A DNA stretch of 51,256 bases from Deltaproteobacteria bacterium (GTDB taxonomy: Bacteria > Desulfobacterota > BSN033 > WVXP01). Shown here in pieces: positions 1 through 8,825 of the stretch (the first letter of the stretch is position 1; each line of letters begins with the position of its first letter). The stretch spans positions 1-51,256 of the forward strand of contig JAFDHF010000066.1 of assembly GCA_019308905.1 (NCBI GenBank). Direction: 5' to 3'. A model generated the notes under the pieces. That model was given only the letters and a program-made list of their open reading frames with translations. It ran no database searches and was not told the DNA's origin. Position numbers and translations under genes: made by a program.

Positions 1-335
1 ACCACTGGGAACTGCTGGGAACTGCGGCTGCTCTCTCTTTCTACGTTACCCTCACTTGCCCGCTGTTATTATAGCTTCATCCAATTACAATTTCAACGGC
101 CCCCTTTGCTCGGGTCTTCCTGCCTCCTGGAGGACCTCCTTTTCCCGAGCGACATTGCGGAAGCGGCGGGGTACCCTTTGCAGGAATCCTCGGTCGAAAA
201 TCGAGGAGCCCCGGGCGGATGATCGTTTCGGGGCCCTTGCCTTACCGTTGATGCTTGGCGGGAGGGAAGGGTAACGGTAGTGGTCCGGTCGGCAAAATAC
301 GGCCGGGGGGTTGCAAAAATATCCCACCGGTTTTC
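1..335. other. Non-coding region upstream of the efflux operon
   Basis: I see no convincing gene here; the short open frames on both strands lack ribosome binding sites and recognisable domains. The segment begins with a tandem 10-nt duplication (TGGGAACTGC twice, about 6-25). It contains a 6-bp stem TCCTCG/CGAGGA near 188-206 and one copy of a dispersed repeat (134-176) that recurs inverted near 25.9 kb. The end of the segment holds the promoter of the TetR gene. The window edge may cut off part of an upstream gene's 3' region, but no reading frame enters from the left that I can support. Confidence 0.5.
134..176 (+). repeat. Dispersed intergenic repeat, copy 1
   Basis: About 43 nt, from ACCTCCT to GGGTACCC, with core GAGCGACATTGCGGAAGCGG. 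It matches the reverse complement of 25877-25919 at all but about four positions. Both copies are in non-coding DNA. I do not recognise the family. Confidence 0.7.
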
Positions 336-378
336 TTGATTTGGGCGCGGGGAGGCTATATACTTACCGGTAGGTAAG
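336..378 (+). promoter_or_regulatory. Sigma70-type promoter with overlapping TetR-type operator
   Basis: A -35 box TTGATT (336-341) and a -10 box TATACT (359-364) are separated by 17 bp. An inverted repeat CTTACC-GGTA-GGTAAG (363-378) overlaps the -10 and the expected start site. Short TACC/GGTA palindromes of this kind are common TetR-family operators, and the first gene downstream encodes a TetR regulator. Negative autoregulation of the efflux operon is the simplest inference. Confidence 0.7.
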
Positions 379-403
379 CAACCTAGAGGGCGAGGTAGTC
401 GTC

Positions 404-1024
404 GTGCCGATGACGGGAGAGGTCCTTCGGGACGAGCAGAACGCCAGGGAGAGGCTTCTTGAGAGCGCCATGGAGCTGTTTGCCGAGAAGGGGTACGAGG
501 GGGTTTCCGTCAGAGAGATCGTCCAGGGGGCCAAGGTGACCAAGCCCGTCCTCTACTACTATTTCGGGAACAAGGAGGGCCTGTACCAGACCCTGGTGGA
601 AGAGGCCCTCGAGACCTACCGGGGGGTCCTCGAGATAGCGATGTCGAAAAAGAGGACAGTCCTGGAGCAGCTGGTCGAGATGGTGAGCCTCCAGCTCGAT
701 TTCTGCCAGAAGAACCAGAGGCTGGTTCGATTCATCTACTCGGTCCTGTTCAATCCCCCGGTCTCTGCGCCGCCCTATGATTTTGACCGGTTCTACCAGG
801 CCAACCTCACGGCCCTCAAAGAGATCGTGAACAGAGGGGTTGAGAAGGGGGAGTTGGAGAAGCGGAGCATAGAGGAGGTGGCATTTCTTCTTCTAGGTCT
901 GGTGAACATCCACGCTATGAACCAGATTTTCAGCCAGGGGACAAAGATCCCGGAAGAGGTGGTCCAGAAGGGTGTTGAGATCGTCTATCAGGGGATCAGG
1001 AGAACCCGCGGAAGGGATCGATGA
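404..1024 (+). CDS. TetR/AcrR family transcriptional regulator
   Basis: This 206-residue protein has the usual TetR length. Residues about 12-60 form the TetR helix-turn-helix DNA-binding domain: RERLLESAMELFAEKGYEG, then SVREIV, then the recognition-helix signature LYYYFGNKEGLY. The C-terminal helical part should bind a ligand that I cannot identify. The GTG start at 404 has a GAGGT ribosome binding site 7 nt upstream; an ATG lies two codons further in. The stop overlaps the start of the membrane-fusion gene (ATGA), so regulator, adaptor and pump are co-transcribed. A palindrome over its own -10 box suggests it represses the whole operon until an efflux substrate binds. Confidence 0.9.
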   Translation: MPMTGEVLRDEQNARERLLESAMELFAEKGYEGVSVREIVQGAKVTKPVLYYYFGNKEGLYQTLVEEALETYRGVLEIAMSKKRTVLEQLVEMVSLQLDFCQKNQRLVRFIYSVLFNPPVSAPPYDFDRFYQANLTALKEIVNRGVEKGELEKRSIEEVAFLLLGLVNIHAMNQIFSQGTKIPEEVVQKGVEIVYQGIRRTRGRDR

Positions 1025-2079
1025 AAGGTCGCAGCATCTTGCTCGTTGCAGTCGTAGCCCTCATACTCTCTCTGTTCCTAATCCTCTCTGGATGCGGTGA
1101 GAGGGGAGCGGCAGAGAAGCCTCCACCGGAAAGGGTGACCAACGTCGTCGTGCTTCCCGTGGTACCCACCTTGGTGAGAGACCAGATCACCTTGCCCGGC
1201 AACGTCGAACCCTGGGAGGACATCAGGATCAGTGCCGAGGTTTCCGGCAATATCGAGTGGATCGGCCCCAAAGAGGGTGACAGGGTTCGGAAGGGGCAGA
1301 TCCTGATCCGAATCGATACCGAGACCCTCAAGGCCGAGGTTGGGAAAGCCGAGGCCCTCTATCTCCTGAAAAAGCATCAGGTCGAAAGGCGGCGGGAGTT
1401 GTACGAGAAGGGCTTCATCTCCAAGGAGCAACTCGACCTGGCCGTGACAGAGCGGGATTCTGCACTGAGAAACCTCGAGGTCACCAGAATCCGGCTTTCC
1501 AAGGGGACCATCCGCTCCCCCATCAATGGGTTGGTCAACAGCATACCTGTGGATCCAGGAGAATACGTGAAGATCGGCGACCCCCTCATGAATCTTGTCC
1601 GGGTCGACAGGGTCAAGCTCGTTGCAGCCGTTCCTGAGATGGATGTTCCCTTTGTGAGACTTTCCCAGAAGGTGCGGGTGACACTCGACGCCCTGGGGGG
1701 AGAGGCATTTGAGGGAGACATAATCTATCTCTCCCCCAAGGGCGATACCGTCACACGGACCTTTACCATGAAAGTGGCCCTTGACAATCCCTCCTTCCGC
1801 ATCAAACCGGGGATGATCGGCCGGGTGACCGTGGTGAAGCGGACCTTTCCCAATGCCATCGCCATTCCGCTCTTTGCCGTTCTCGATCGGGGAGACAGGA
1901 AGGTGGTTTTTGTCGAGGACCACGGTATCGCAAGGGAACGGACGGTCCGGTTCGGCGTCATCGAGAACAGCCGGATCCAGATCCTCCAAGGTCTTTCACC
2001 CGGGGACCGGCTGATTGTCAAAGGCCACAGGGGCCTGAGCGACGGTGACAAGGTGGCTGTTCGGGGAATCGTCCGATGA
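1021..2079 (+). CDS. RND efflux periplasmic adaptor (membrane fusion protein), lipoprotein
   Basis: This 352-residue HlyD/AcrA-type adaptor bridges an RND pump and an outer-membrane channel. The N-terminus is a lipoprotein signal with a long hydrophobic run and lipobox LSGC, so Cys25 should be lipidated. Next come a lipoyl-like half motif (EVSGNIEWIGPKEGDRVRKG), a short helical hairpin (about 105-150), the second lipoyl half (GTIRSPINGLVNS) and a beta-barrel with membrane-proximal domain. The order is standard for the family. The start overlaps the TetR stop and the stop overlaps the permease start, giving tight translational coupling. No outer-membrane TolC-like gene follows, so the channel must be encoded elsewhere. 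Substrate is unknown. Confidence 0.93.
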   Translation: MKGRSILLVAVVALILSLFLILSGCGERGAAEKPPPERVTNVVVLPVVPTLVRDQITLPGNVEPWEDIRISAEVSGNIEWIGPKEGDRVRKGQILIRIDTETLKAEVGKAEALYLLKKHQVERRRELYEKGFISKEQLDLAVTERDSALRNLEVTRIRLSKGTIRSPINGLVNSIPVDPGEYVKIGDPLMNLVRVDRVKLVAAVPEMDVPFVRLSQKVRVTLDALGGEAFEGDIIYLSPKGDTVTRTFTMKVALDNPSFRIKPGMIGRVTVVKRTFPNAIAIPLFAVLDRGDRKVVFVEDHGIARERTVRFGVIENSRIQILQGLSPGDRLIVKGHRGLSDGDKVAVRGIVR

Positions 2080-5000
2080 TCCTTACCGATCTTTCCATCA
2101 AACACAGGACCACTGTCTTTGTCCTCGTCCTCTTCATCACCATCGCAGGCCTCCACAGCTACCTGACTCTCCCCAGGGAGGCCGCCCCGGATATCACCAT
2201 CCCTTACATCATCATTACGACTTCCTATGAAGGAGTCGCCCCTTCGGACATGGAGACCCTCGTCACCGTTCCCCTGGAGAAGAAACTCAAGGGGATCGGG
2301 GACGTGGAAGAGATCAAGTCCGTCTCGGCCGAGGGTGTCTCCACCATCACCATCAAGTTCTTTCCCAAGGTCGTGATCGACGATGCACTCCAGAAGGTCA
2401 GGGACAAGGTGGACCAGGTCAAACCCGAGCTGCCCGTCGATGCGGACGAGCCGGAGGTCAAGGAGATCAACTTCTCCGAGTGGCCCATCATTGTGCTCAA
2501 TGTTTCCGGGAACACCAGCCTCCTCGGACTCAAGAACATCGCCGAGGATCTCGAGGACCGTATCGAGGCCATTCCGGGGGTTCTCGACGCCACCGTCATA
2601 GGCGGTCTTGAGCGGGAGATCCGGGTCGAATTCGACATCGATCGGGTGGCTGCCTACAAGATCCCCTTCAGCCGAATCATTCAAACCGTGGAAAGGGGAA
2701 ACGTCAACCTGCCTGGGGGGAGCCTCGATATCGGCAAAGGCAAGTATCTCCTGAGGGTCCCTGGAGATTTCAAGTCTCCCGCGGAGATCCAGAACCTCGT
2801 GGTTCTTGTCAGAAACGGAAAACCCATCTACCTTCGGGACGTTGCCAGAATCATCGACGGATTCAAGGACAGGACGAGCTACTCGAGGGTCAATGGGAAG
2901 GAGAGCGTGACGGTCTCCGTTCAGAAGCGCTCGGGCGAGAACGTCATCCGTATCACCAACCAGGTGAAGAGGATAGTCAGGGAGTTTCAGAGGAGGCTTC
3001 CCGGGGGGATCGAGCTGGCCGTAACCTCGGACCAATCCAAGGATATCCGCACCATGATGAGGGACCTGCAGAACAACATACTCTCAGGCCTTGTCCTGGT
3101 GCTTGTGGTGATTTTTGTCTTCATCGGGGGTCTGAGCGCCATCTTCGTGGCCATGGCGATCCCCCTGTCCATGCTGATCTCCTTCGGTATTCTGCAGAGC
3201 CTCGGTATGACACTCAATATGGTGGTTCTGTTCAGCCTGATTCTCGCCCTCGGCATGCTCGTTGACAACGGCATCGTGATCGTGGAGAACATATATCGCC
3301 ACATGCAGGAGGGAGAGGGCCGCCTCCGGGCAGCCCTCAACGGAACCACCGAGGTGGGTTGGCCGGTCATCACATCCACCCTGACCACCCTGTGTGCCTT
3401 TTTCCCCATGCTGTTCTGGCCCGGAATCATGGGGAGATTCATGAGCTTTCTGCCCAAGACTCTCATGATAGCCCTTTCCGCCTCCCTTTTTGTGGCCCTG
3501 GTGGTCAATCCGACCTTCTGCGCGGTCTTTCTCAAGGCAAAAGAAGGCGGTACCCTGGGCGGAGGCAGGCCGTGGATCATAGGGTTTTACGAGAGGTTTC
3601 TCCGATGGGTTCTTGGCCACAGGGGGTTGTTCCTGGTTTCCGCCTTTGTCATGCTCGTGGTTTCCTTTGTCGCCTTCGCCCTGTGGGGAAAGGGAGTCGA
3701 GTTTTTTCCCCAGGTGGAACCGAATCGGGCCTTTGTGACGGTCAAGGCCCCTGAGGGGACCAACCTCGAGGCCTCCGACGAGCTGGTCAGACCCATCGAA
3801 AAGCAGCTCATGTCGTATCGGGATATTCAGTTCGTGATTGCCAATGTGGGGGCAGGAGGAGCGCTGGGAGAACCTGGAGGTGGTACCCATGTGAGCAGGG
3901 TCTCAATGGATTTTGTCGATGCCGGAGAAAGAAAGAGGAAGTCCTCGGAGATCATCAAGGAGGCGAGAAGGATCTTCCGCACCATGGTGGGCGCCGAGAT
4001 AACGGTCAAGAAGGAAGAGCACGGACCGCCCACAGGCATGCCGGTCAACCTGGAGATATCGGGTGACGATTTCAAAACCCTGGGCGCCATTGCCAGGCAG
4101 GTACGGGAGAGGATCAAGGATGTTCCCGGCATCGTAGACCTCAAGGACGACTATGTGCTGGGAAAGCCTGAGATCCGGGTCGAGATAGACAAGGAGAAGG
4201 CCTCTCTCCTGGGCCTGGACACCCTAACCATAGCCAACACGGTGAAGGCGGCGATCAACGGTGTCAAGGCAGGAGTCTACCGGGTCCTGGACGAGGAGAT
4301 CGATATCATTGCGAGACTTCCTGACAAGGACAGGCACAGTATCTCGGATATCGAACGGCTCACCATCTCCGACGACAGGGGCCGTCCCATCCCGCTCACC
4401 AGTGTTGCCAGGGTCGTCGTATCGAGCGGCCTTGGGTCCATCAACCGGATCGACCAGAAAAGGGTCGTGACCGTCCAGTCCGATGTGGCGGGCCGCCTTA
4501 CAGATGCGGTCCTCCGCGATGTCAAACAGCGGCTCTCCGATCTGAAACTCCCCAGGGGCTATTCGATCTCCTACACGGGCCAGCGGAAGGAGGAGAAGAA
4601 GGCACAGGCTTTTCTGAGTAAGGCCTTTCTGGCCGCAATCTTTCTCATCTCCCTCGTCCTGATCACCCAGTTCGACTCCATCAGTCTCCCCCTGATCATC
4701 ATGACCTCCGTGCTCCTCTCCCTGATCGGTGTCTTTTGGGGCCTCCTCGTCACGGGCCTTCCCTTCGGGGTGCTCATGACCGGTATCGGTGTGATAAGTC
4801 TGGCCGGGGTGGTGGTGAACAACGCCATCGTCCTTATCGACTACATCGGCCAGCTCCGGGACCGGGGGCTCGGTGTCGCCCAGGCCCTGGTTCAGGCCTG
4901 CACGGTCCGGTTCAGGCCGGTCATGCTGACGGCCATAACCACTATCCTGGGGCTGATCCCCATGGCCACAGGGGTGAGTTTCGACTTCACCCGGCTGCGG

Positions 5001-5162
5001 TGGGACGTCGGCGGCGAGAGCAGCCAGTGGTGGGGGCCCATGGCCGTGGCGGTGATCTTCGGGTTGGCCGTGGCCACGGTTCTGACCCTCGGTGTGGTAC
5101 CCGCCCTCTACTCGGTGCTGGAGAGCTCCCGGAGTCGACTCAAGAAAGCCCCGGCAGCATAA
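2076..5162 (+). CDS. RND efflux permease (AcrB/hydrophobe-amphiphile type)
   Basis: The 1028-residue protein has the full RND architecture. A first transmembrane helix near the N-terminus is followed by a large periplasmic loop (about 35-330), TM2-6, a second loop (about 550-850) and the last TM helices. It uses proton motive force to expel hydrophobic compounds with the adaptor encoded just upstream. The TM4 motif reads LVDNGIVIVEN, so the second Asp of the AcrB DD pair (D407/D408) is Asn398 here. The TM10 motif reads VVVNNAIVLID, with Asn915-Asn916 where AcrB carries Lys940. Asp397 is the only acidic residue left in the classical relay. Such DN/NN variants occur in other RND subfamilies, so the gene need not be defective. 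It is the last gene of the operon. Confidence 0.95.
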   Translation: MILTDLSIKHRTTVFVLVLFITIAGLHSYLTLPREAAPDITIPYIIITTSYEGVAPSDMETLVTVPLEKKLKGIGDVEEIKSVSAEGVSTITIKFFPKVVIDDALQKVRDKVDQVKPELPVDADEPEVKEINFSEWPIIVLNVSGNTSLLGLKNIAEDLEDRIEAIPGVLDATVIGGLEREIRVEFDIDRVAAYKIPFSRIIQTVERGNVNLPGGSLDIGKGKYLLRVPGDFKSPAEIQNLVVLVRNGKPIYLRDVARIIDGFKDRTSYSRVNGKESVTVSVQKRSGENVIRITNQVKRIVREFQRRLPGGIELAVTSDQSKDIRTMMRDLQNNILSGLVLVLVVIFVFIGGLSAIFVAMAIPLSMLISFGILQSLGMTLNMVVLFSLILALGMLVDNGIVIVENIYRHMQEGEGRLRAALNGTTEVGWPVITSTLTTLCAFFPMLFWPGIMGRFMSFLPKTLMIALSASLFVALVVNPTFCAVFLKAKEGGTLGGGRPWIIGFYERFLRWVLGHRGLFLVSAFVMLVVSFVAFALWGKGVEFFPQVEPNRAFVTVKAPEGTNLEASDELVRPIEKQLMSYRDIQFVIANVGAGGALGEPGGGTHVSRVSMDFVDAGERKRKSSEIIKEARRIFRTMVGAEITVKKEEHGPPTGMPVNLEISGDDFKTLGAIARQVRERIKDVPGIVDLKDDYVLGKPEIRVEIDKEKASLLGLDTLTIANTVKAAINGVKAGVYRVLDEEIDIIARLPDKDRHSISDIERLTISDDRGRPIPLTSVARVVVSSGLGSINRIDQKRVVTVQSDVAGRLTDAVLRDVKQRLSDLKLPRGYSISYTGQRKEEKKAQAFLSKAFLAAIFLISLVLITQFDSISLPLIIMTSVLLSLIGVFWGLLVTGLPFGVLMTGIGVISLAGVVVNNAIVLIDYIGQLRDRGLGVAQALVQACTVRFRPVMLTAITTILGLIPMATGVSFDFTRLRWDVGGESSQWWGPMAVAVIFGLAVATVLTLGVVPALYSVLESSRSRLKKAPAA

Positions 5163-5191
5163 GGGGACTGCCCTCAGGGTCCTCCTTTTTC

Positions 5192-5220
5192 TTGACAAGA
5201 CAGAGGAGTTCTATAATAAT
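5192..5220 (+). promoter_or_regulatory. Probable promoter of peptide ABC system A
   Basis: TTGACA (5192-5197) is followed by the A/T run TATAATAAT (5212-5220). Spacing is 14 bp to TATAAT or 16 bp to TAATAA, so the exact -10 is uncertain. It lies about 110 nt before the binding-protein start and just past the end of the RND gene. Confidence 0.6.
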
Positions 5221-5326
5221 CCTCATTGGAGGGGGGTTATATTCCCGGTCGGTGTGAAAGGAGGTGAGGGCTCAGAGAGGCTATGAAGGGAAGGTGCATA
5301 AACTCTGGAGAAAGGAGGAAGGGAAG

Positions 5327-6892
5327 ATGAGACTGCGTTACTTTCTTGTTTTTTTCTTGGTGTTTCTTCTCGCGGGAGCTTTGTGCCCGGTGCCTTCAAA
5401 TGCGAGGGAACAGGTGGTGCGGGTGGCCCTGAAGGCCTCGGACATCAGGTCGATCGATCCTCACTACGGAACAACCACCCTTGACTATGCCTGTATCGAC
5501 CCCATGTTCAACGCCCTTGTCCGATTCAAACCGGGCGACATCGATCCTGAGAAGATCGAGCCGGATCTGGCAGAGGGGTGGAACGTCTCCCCTGATGGAC
5601 TGGTCTGGACATTCTACCTGCGAAGGGGCGTAAAATTCCACAAGGGTTACGGCGAGATGACTGCGGAGGACGTGAAATTCTCCCTGGAGAAGGCCGCAAA
5701 CAAGGACTCCTCGGGTTTTGCCAAGGATTTCGACGCCCTCCAAAAGGTGGAGGTCCTCGACCGGTACACGGTGCGGCTCACCTTCAAGGAGAAGATCCCC
5801 TCGGTCCTCGGGCTTCTCACGGACTACCACGGCGGGTACATCGTCTCCAAGAAGGCGGTCGAGGAGATGGGCCTCGAGAAGTTCAAGACCAATCCCATCG
5901 GTACGGGACCGTTCATGCTCGAGGAGTATTTCCCCAAGCAGAAACTCATCGAGGTCAGGAACGATGACTACTTCAGGGGCAGGCCCCTTCTCGACAGGAT
6001 CGAGTTCTGGTTCATGCCTGATGCCAGCAGCAGGGAGATGGCCTTCCGCAAGGGTGAGATCGATCTCTGCGAAGGTGAAAGGGAGCAGGCCTGGATCGAC
6101 AAGATGAAGAAGGTACCCGGGACGATCGTTGACGTGTTCGGCCCGGGCGAGACCCTGACACTCCACTTCAACACGACCAAGAAGCCCCTCGACGACATCC
6201 GGGTCAGAAGGGCCCTGGCCTATGCCATAAGCCGGGACGAACTGATGGAATTTCTTGGAAAAGACGTGACCGAGCCCCTGGTTTCACCCATCCCTACCAG
6301 CTATCTGGGAGGGACGACGGACGTGCCCCTTTACAGGTACAATCCTGAGAAGGCAAAGGCGCTGCTCAAGGCTGCGGGGCTCGGGAAGGGCTTCACCCTC
6401 AAAGAGGTTATCACCGAGATGTCCGATTACCGCCGCCCCATGGAGCAGATCCAGGCCCAACTGAGAAGGGTGGGTGTCAATCTGCAGATGGACGTCATCA
6501 CCCACAGTGCCTATCACCAGCAGATCCGGAAGGACGTCAATCCGATAGTTCTGTACGTTTGTGCCCGCTTTCCCACGGCCGATCCCATTCTCACACAGTT
6601 TTACCATTCAAAATCGATCGTGGGGACGCCGAGGGGAATCACCAACTTCTCCCACTACGACAAGATCGATGATCTTATCGAAGAGGCGAGGCGGGAGACC
6701 AACGTGGAGAAGCAGAAGGCCCTGTGGGCCAAGGCCCAGAGGAAGATCCTCGAAGATGCGGTGGCCTATCCCCTCTGCATAACCAAGTTCGTCTTTGCCA
6801 GGAAGGATTACGTGGACCTCGGCTACCAGATGAAGTCCACCCTTACCCTGGTGGATACCATCAAGTTCAACACCCGGATCCTGGAGAAGTAG
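5327..6892 (+). CDS. ABC transporter substrate-binding protein, peptide/nickel family (SBP_bac_5)
   Basis: A 521-residue periplasmic receptor of the DppA/OppA (cluster C) family. The ATG at 5327 is chosen because AAAGGAGG lies 8 nt upstream and it gives a clean signal peptide (MRLRYF, a long Leu/Phe core, cleavage near SNA-REQ). Family hallmarks include DPHYGTTTLDYACIDPMFNALVRF, LAEGWNVSPDGLVWTFYLRRGVKFH and IGTGPF. Ligand specificity cannot be read from sequence; family members bind peptides, nickel chelates, opines or sugars. It leads an operon with two permease genes, and a stable hairpin separates it from them. It ends in TAG. Confidence 0.92.
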   Translation: MRLRYFLVFFLVFLLAGALCPVPSNAREQVVRVALKASDIRSIDPHYGTTTLDYACIDPMFNALVRFKPGDIDPEKIEPDLAEGWNVSPDGLVWTFYLRRGVKFHKGYGEMTAEDVKFSLEKAANKDSSGFAKDFDALQKVEVLDRYTVRLTFKEKIPSVLGLLTDYHGGYIVSKKAVEEMGLEKFKTNPIGTGPFMLEEYFPKQKLIEVRNDDYFRGRPLLDRIEFWFMPDASSREMAFRKGEIDLCEGEREQAWIDKMKKVPGTIVDVFGPGETLTLHFNTTKKPLDDIRVRRALAYAISRDELMEFLGKDVTEPLVSPIPTSYLGGTTDVPLYRYNPEKAKALLKAAGLGKGFTLKEVITEMSDYRRPMEQIQAQLRRVGVNLQMDVITHSAYHQQIRKDVNPIVLYVCARFPTADPILTQFYHSKSIVGTPRGITNFSHYDKIDDLIEEARRETNVEKQKALWAKAQRKILEDAVAYPLCITKFVFARKDYVDLGYQMKSTLTLVDTIKFNTRILEK

Positions 6893-6907
6893 AATCGCTC
6901 ACCAGGA

Positions 6908-6937
6908 GGGGGGAGATCCCAGGGTTGGGATCCCCCC
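6908..6937 (+). promoter_or_regulatory. Intercistronic hairpin between binding protein and permease genes
   Basis: GGGGGG-AG-ATCCCA pairs with TGGGATCCCCCC across a GGGT loop, giving two 6-bp stem segments with a 2-nt bulge. No T-run follows, so it is more likely an mRNA-stabilising or partial attenuation element than a full terminator. Such hairpins often raise the level of binding protein relative to permeases. Confidence 0.55.
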
Positions 6938-6962
6938 CTTCCCGGGGCTTTCGAAGAGAAGC

Positions 6963-7904
6963 ATGTTTCAGTACGTGATTCGCAGATTCCTATTGATCGT
7001 TCCCACCCTGTGGGCGGTGGTCACGGTGGTCTTCTTCCTGATCCGCACGGTCCCCGGAGGACCTGCCGTGGCGGCCCTGGGAACCTATGCCAGCGAGGAG
7101 CAGATCCGGGCCCTGGAGCACCAGATGGGTCTGGACAAGCCGATCATGGTCCAGTACGTGACGTTTCTCGCCGATCTATGCAGGGGGAACCTGGGCAAAT
7201 CCCTGATAACCCAGCGGCCGGTCATAAAAGAGATAGCCCAGGCCCTGCCCTATACCATCGATCTCACGGCAGCAGGAATGATCCTGGGCATCCTCATGGG
7301 GGTTCCCCTGGGCATCTTCACGGCCCTGAGAAGAAACAGGATGCCCGACTACCTGGGCCGTGTGGGCTCCCTTGTCGGCATCTCCATGCCGGAGTTCTAT
7401 CTGGGAATCCTCCTCATGTATGTCTTCGCGGTAAAGCTGAATATCTTTCCCGTGATAGGAGGGGGCGACCTCAGGGATTTGGGGAGCCGGCTCTATCATC
7501 TCGTCCTTCCGGCCTTCACCCTCGGGATCATCATGACGGCTTTCATCAGTAGAATGACCCGCTCCTCCATGCTCAACGTCATCGGGGAGGACTATGTGAG
7601 GACGGCGAGGGCGAAAGGGGTGACGGAAAAGATGGTTGTCTACAAGCACGCCCTGAGAAACGCCCTCATCCCCACGACCACCGTGATCGGGCTCTACGCG
7701 GGAATTCTCATGGGCGGCTCGGTGCTCACCGAGATCGTTTACAGTCGTCCCGGGCTGGGCAAGATGATGGTCTTTGCCGTCAAGGACCGAGACTACATGA
7801 CACTCCAGATGGTGATCGTCATATTCTCCGGGGCCGTCTTTCTGCTCAACCTGCTGACCGATATCCTTTACAGCCTGATCGATCCTCGGATCGAGTACCG
7901 CTAG
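6963..7904 (+). CDS. ABC transporter permease, DppB/OppB type
   Basis: A 313-residue inner-membrane permease with about six transmembrane helices. The DppB N-terminus is clear (YVIRRFLLIVPTLWAVVTVVFFL, then DKPIMVQY). The EAA loop that contacts the ATPase is EDYVRTARAKGVTEKMVVYKHALRNALIP (about 203-231). The C-terminus LYSLIDPRIEYR is typical. It follows the binding protein and is followed within 15 nt by the partner permease. It ends in TAG. Confidence 0.94.
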   Translation: MFQYVIRRFLLIVPTLWAVVTVVFFLIRTVPGGPAVAALGTYASEEQIRALEHQMGLDKPIMVQYVTFLADLCRGNLGKSLITQRPVIKEIAQALPYTIDLTAAGMILGILMGVPLGIFTALRRNRMPDYLGRVGSLVGISMPEFYLGILLMYVFAVKLNIFPVIGGGDLRDLGSRLYHLVLPAFTLGIIMTAFISRMTRSSMLNVIGEDYVRTARAKGVTEKMVVYKHALRNALIPTTTVIGLYAGILMGGSVLTEIVYSRPGLGKMMVFAVKDRDYMTLQMVIVIFSGAVFLLNLLTDILYSLIDPRIEYR

Positions 7905-7919
7905 GGGTGAGTCTCAACC

Positions 7920-8768
7920 ATGGCCCGAATGACCCGGAAAGGGCTTATCCTCTATACCTTCAAGCGAAACAAGACCTCCATCGTGGGCGCCGTCATGGCG
8001 GTCACCATAGTCTGTCTGGCTCTCCTGGCCCCATGGGTCTCTCCCTACGACCCGATCGATCAAAACGTCAAGGTCCAGTATTCGCCTCCCTCCCGCTCCC
8101 ATCTTTGCGGTACCGATGGATACGGGAGAGACGAGTTCTCGCGGATCCTCTGGGGGTCGAGGGTCTCCCTGGTGGTCGGCATAGCTTCGGTCCTCTTCAG
8201 CATGGTCTTCGGCATCCCTCTCGGTGTCGTGGCCGGCTACAAGGGGGGGAGGGCGGACACTTTGGTCTCCCGATTCAACGACATATTCATGTCCTTTCCC
8301 ATTGTCATATTCGGGCTTCTCATCCTCGCCATCATGGGGCCGGGGCTCCTGAAGATCATCATAGCCATCGGGGTGGCCCTCACCCCTCGGATCGCCCGGC
8401 TGGCCAGGGGTTCGACCCTCTCCCTCAGGGAGATGCCCTATATTGAAGCGGCAAGGGCGGTCGGGCAGAGTGACGGCAAGATAATCCTTCTCCACGTGCT
8501 TCCCAACATCTCCGGTGACATCCTGGTCATGGGCACACTCTGGATCGCCACGGCGATCATAGTGGAGGCAAGCTTGAGTTTTATCGGCCTCGGAGTCCGC
8601 CCCCCCACACCGAGTTGGGGTTCCATGATTCGCGCCGGTCTCGATCAACTCACCAATGCGCCCTGGCTCTCCATGTTTCCGGGTCTCGCCATCTTCCTGA
8701 CCGTTTTCTCCTTCAACCTGATCGCCGACGGTCTCAGGGACATCGCCGATCCCAAACTCCGCGGGTGA
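7920..8768 (+). CDS. ABC transporter permease, DppC/OppC type
   Basis: A 282-residue partner permease of the same importer. The N-terminal cytoplasmic stretch and first helix (FKRNKTSIVGAVMAV) precede the DppC signature HLCGTDGYGRDEFSRILWGSR. The EAA loop is MPYIEAARAVGQSDGKIILLHVLPN. The C-terminus LIADGLRDIADPKLRG is diagnostic for the subfamily. Its stop lies 57 nt from the convergent stop of the ATPase gene on the other strand. Confidence 0.94.
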   Translation: MARMTRKGLILYTFKRNKTSIVGAVMAVTIVCLALLAPWVSPYDPIDQNVKVQYSPPSRSHLCGTDGYGRDEFSRILWGSRVSLVVGIASVLFSMVFGIPLGVVAGYKGGRADTLVSRFNDIFMSFPIVIFGLLILAIMGPGLLKIIIAIGVALTPRIARLARGSTLSLREMPYIEAARAVGQSDGKIILLHVLPNISGDILVMGTLWIATAIIVEASLSFIGLGVRPPTPSWGSMIRAGLDQLTNAPWLSMFPGLAIFLTVFSFNLIADGLRDIADPKLRG

Positions 8769-8825
8769 GCAATCAGCGCCGATCAAAGGTGCTCTGCACT
8801 GGGTCTCAGTGTGCAGGGGGCAAGG

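Noticed and set aside
4224-5198. 324-residue minus-strand frame opposite the RND gene
   Set aside because: Rich in Asp, His and Gly, as expected of antisense translation of GC-rich DNA; no homology.
8794-8817. CTGCAC...GTGTGCAG hairpin between convergent permease and ATPase genes
   Set aside because: The stem needs a bulge and no T-run follows on either strand, so it is too weak to call a terminator.
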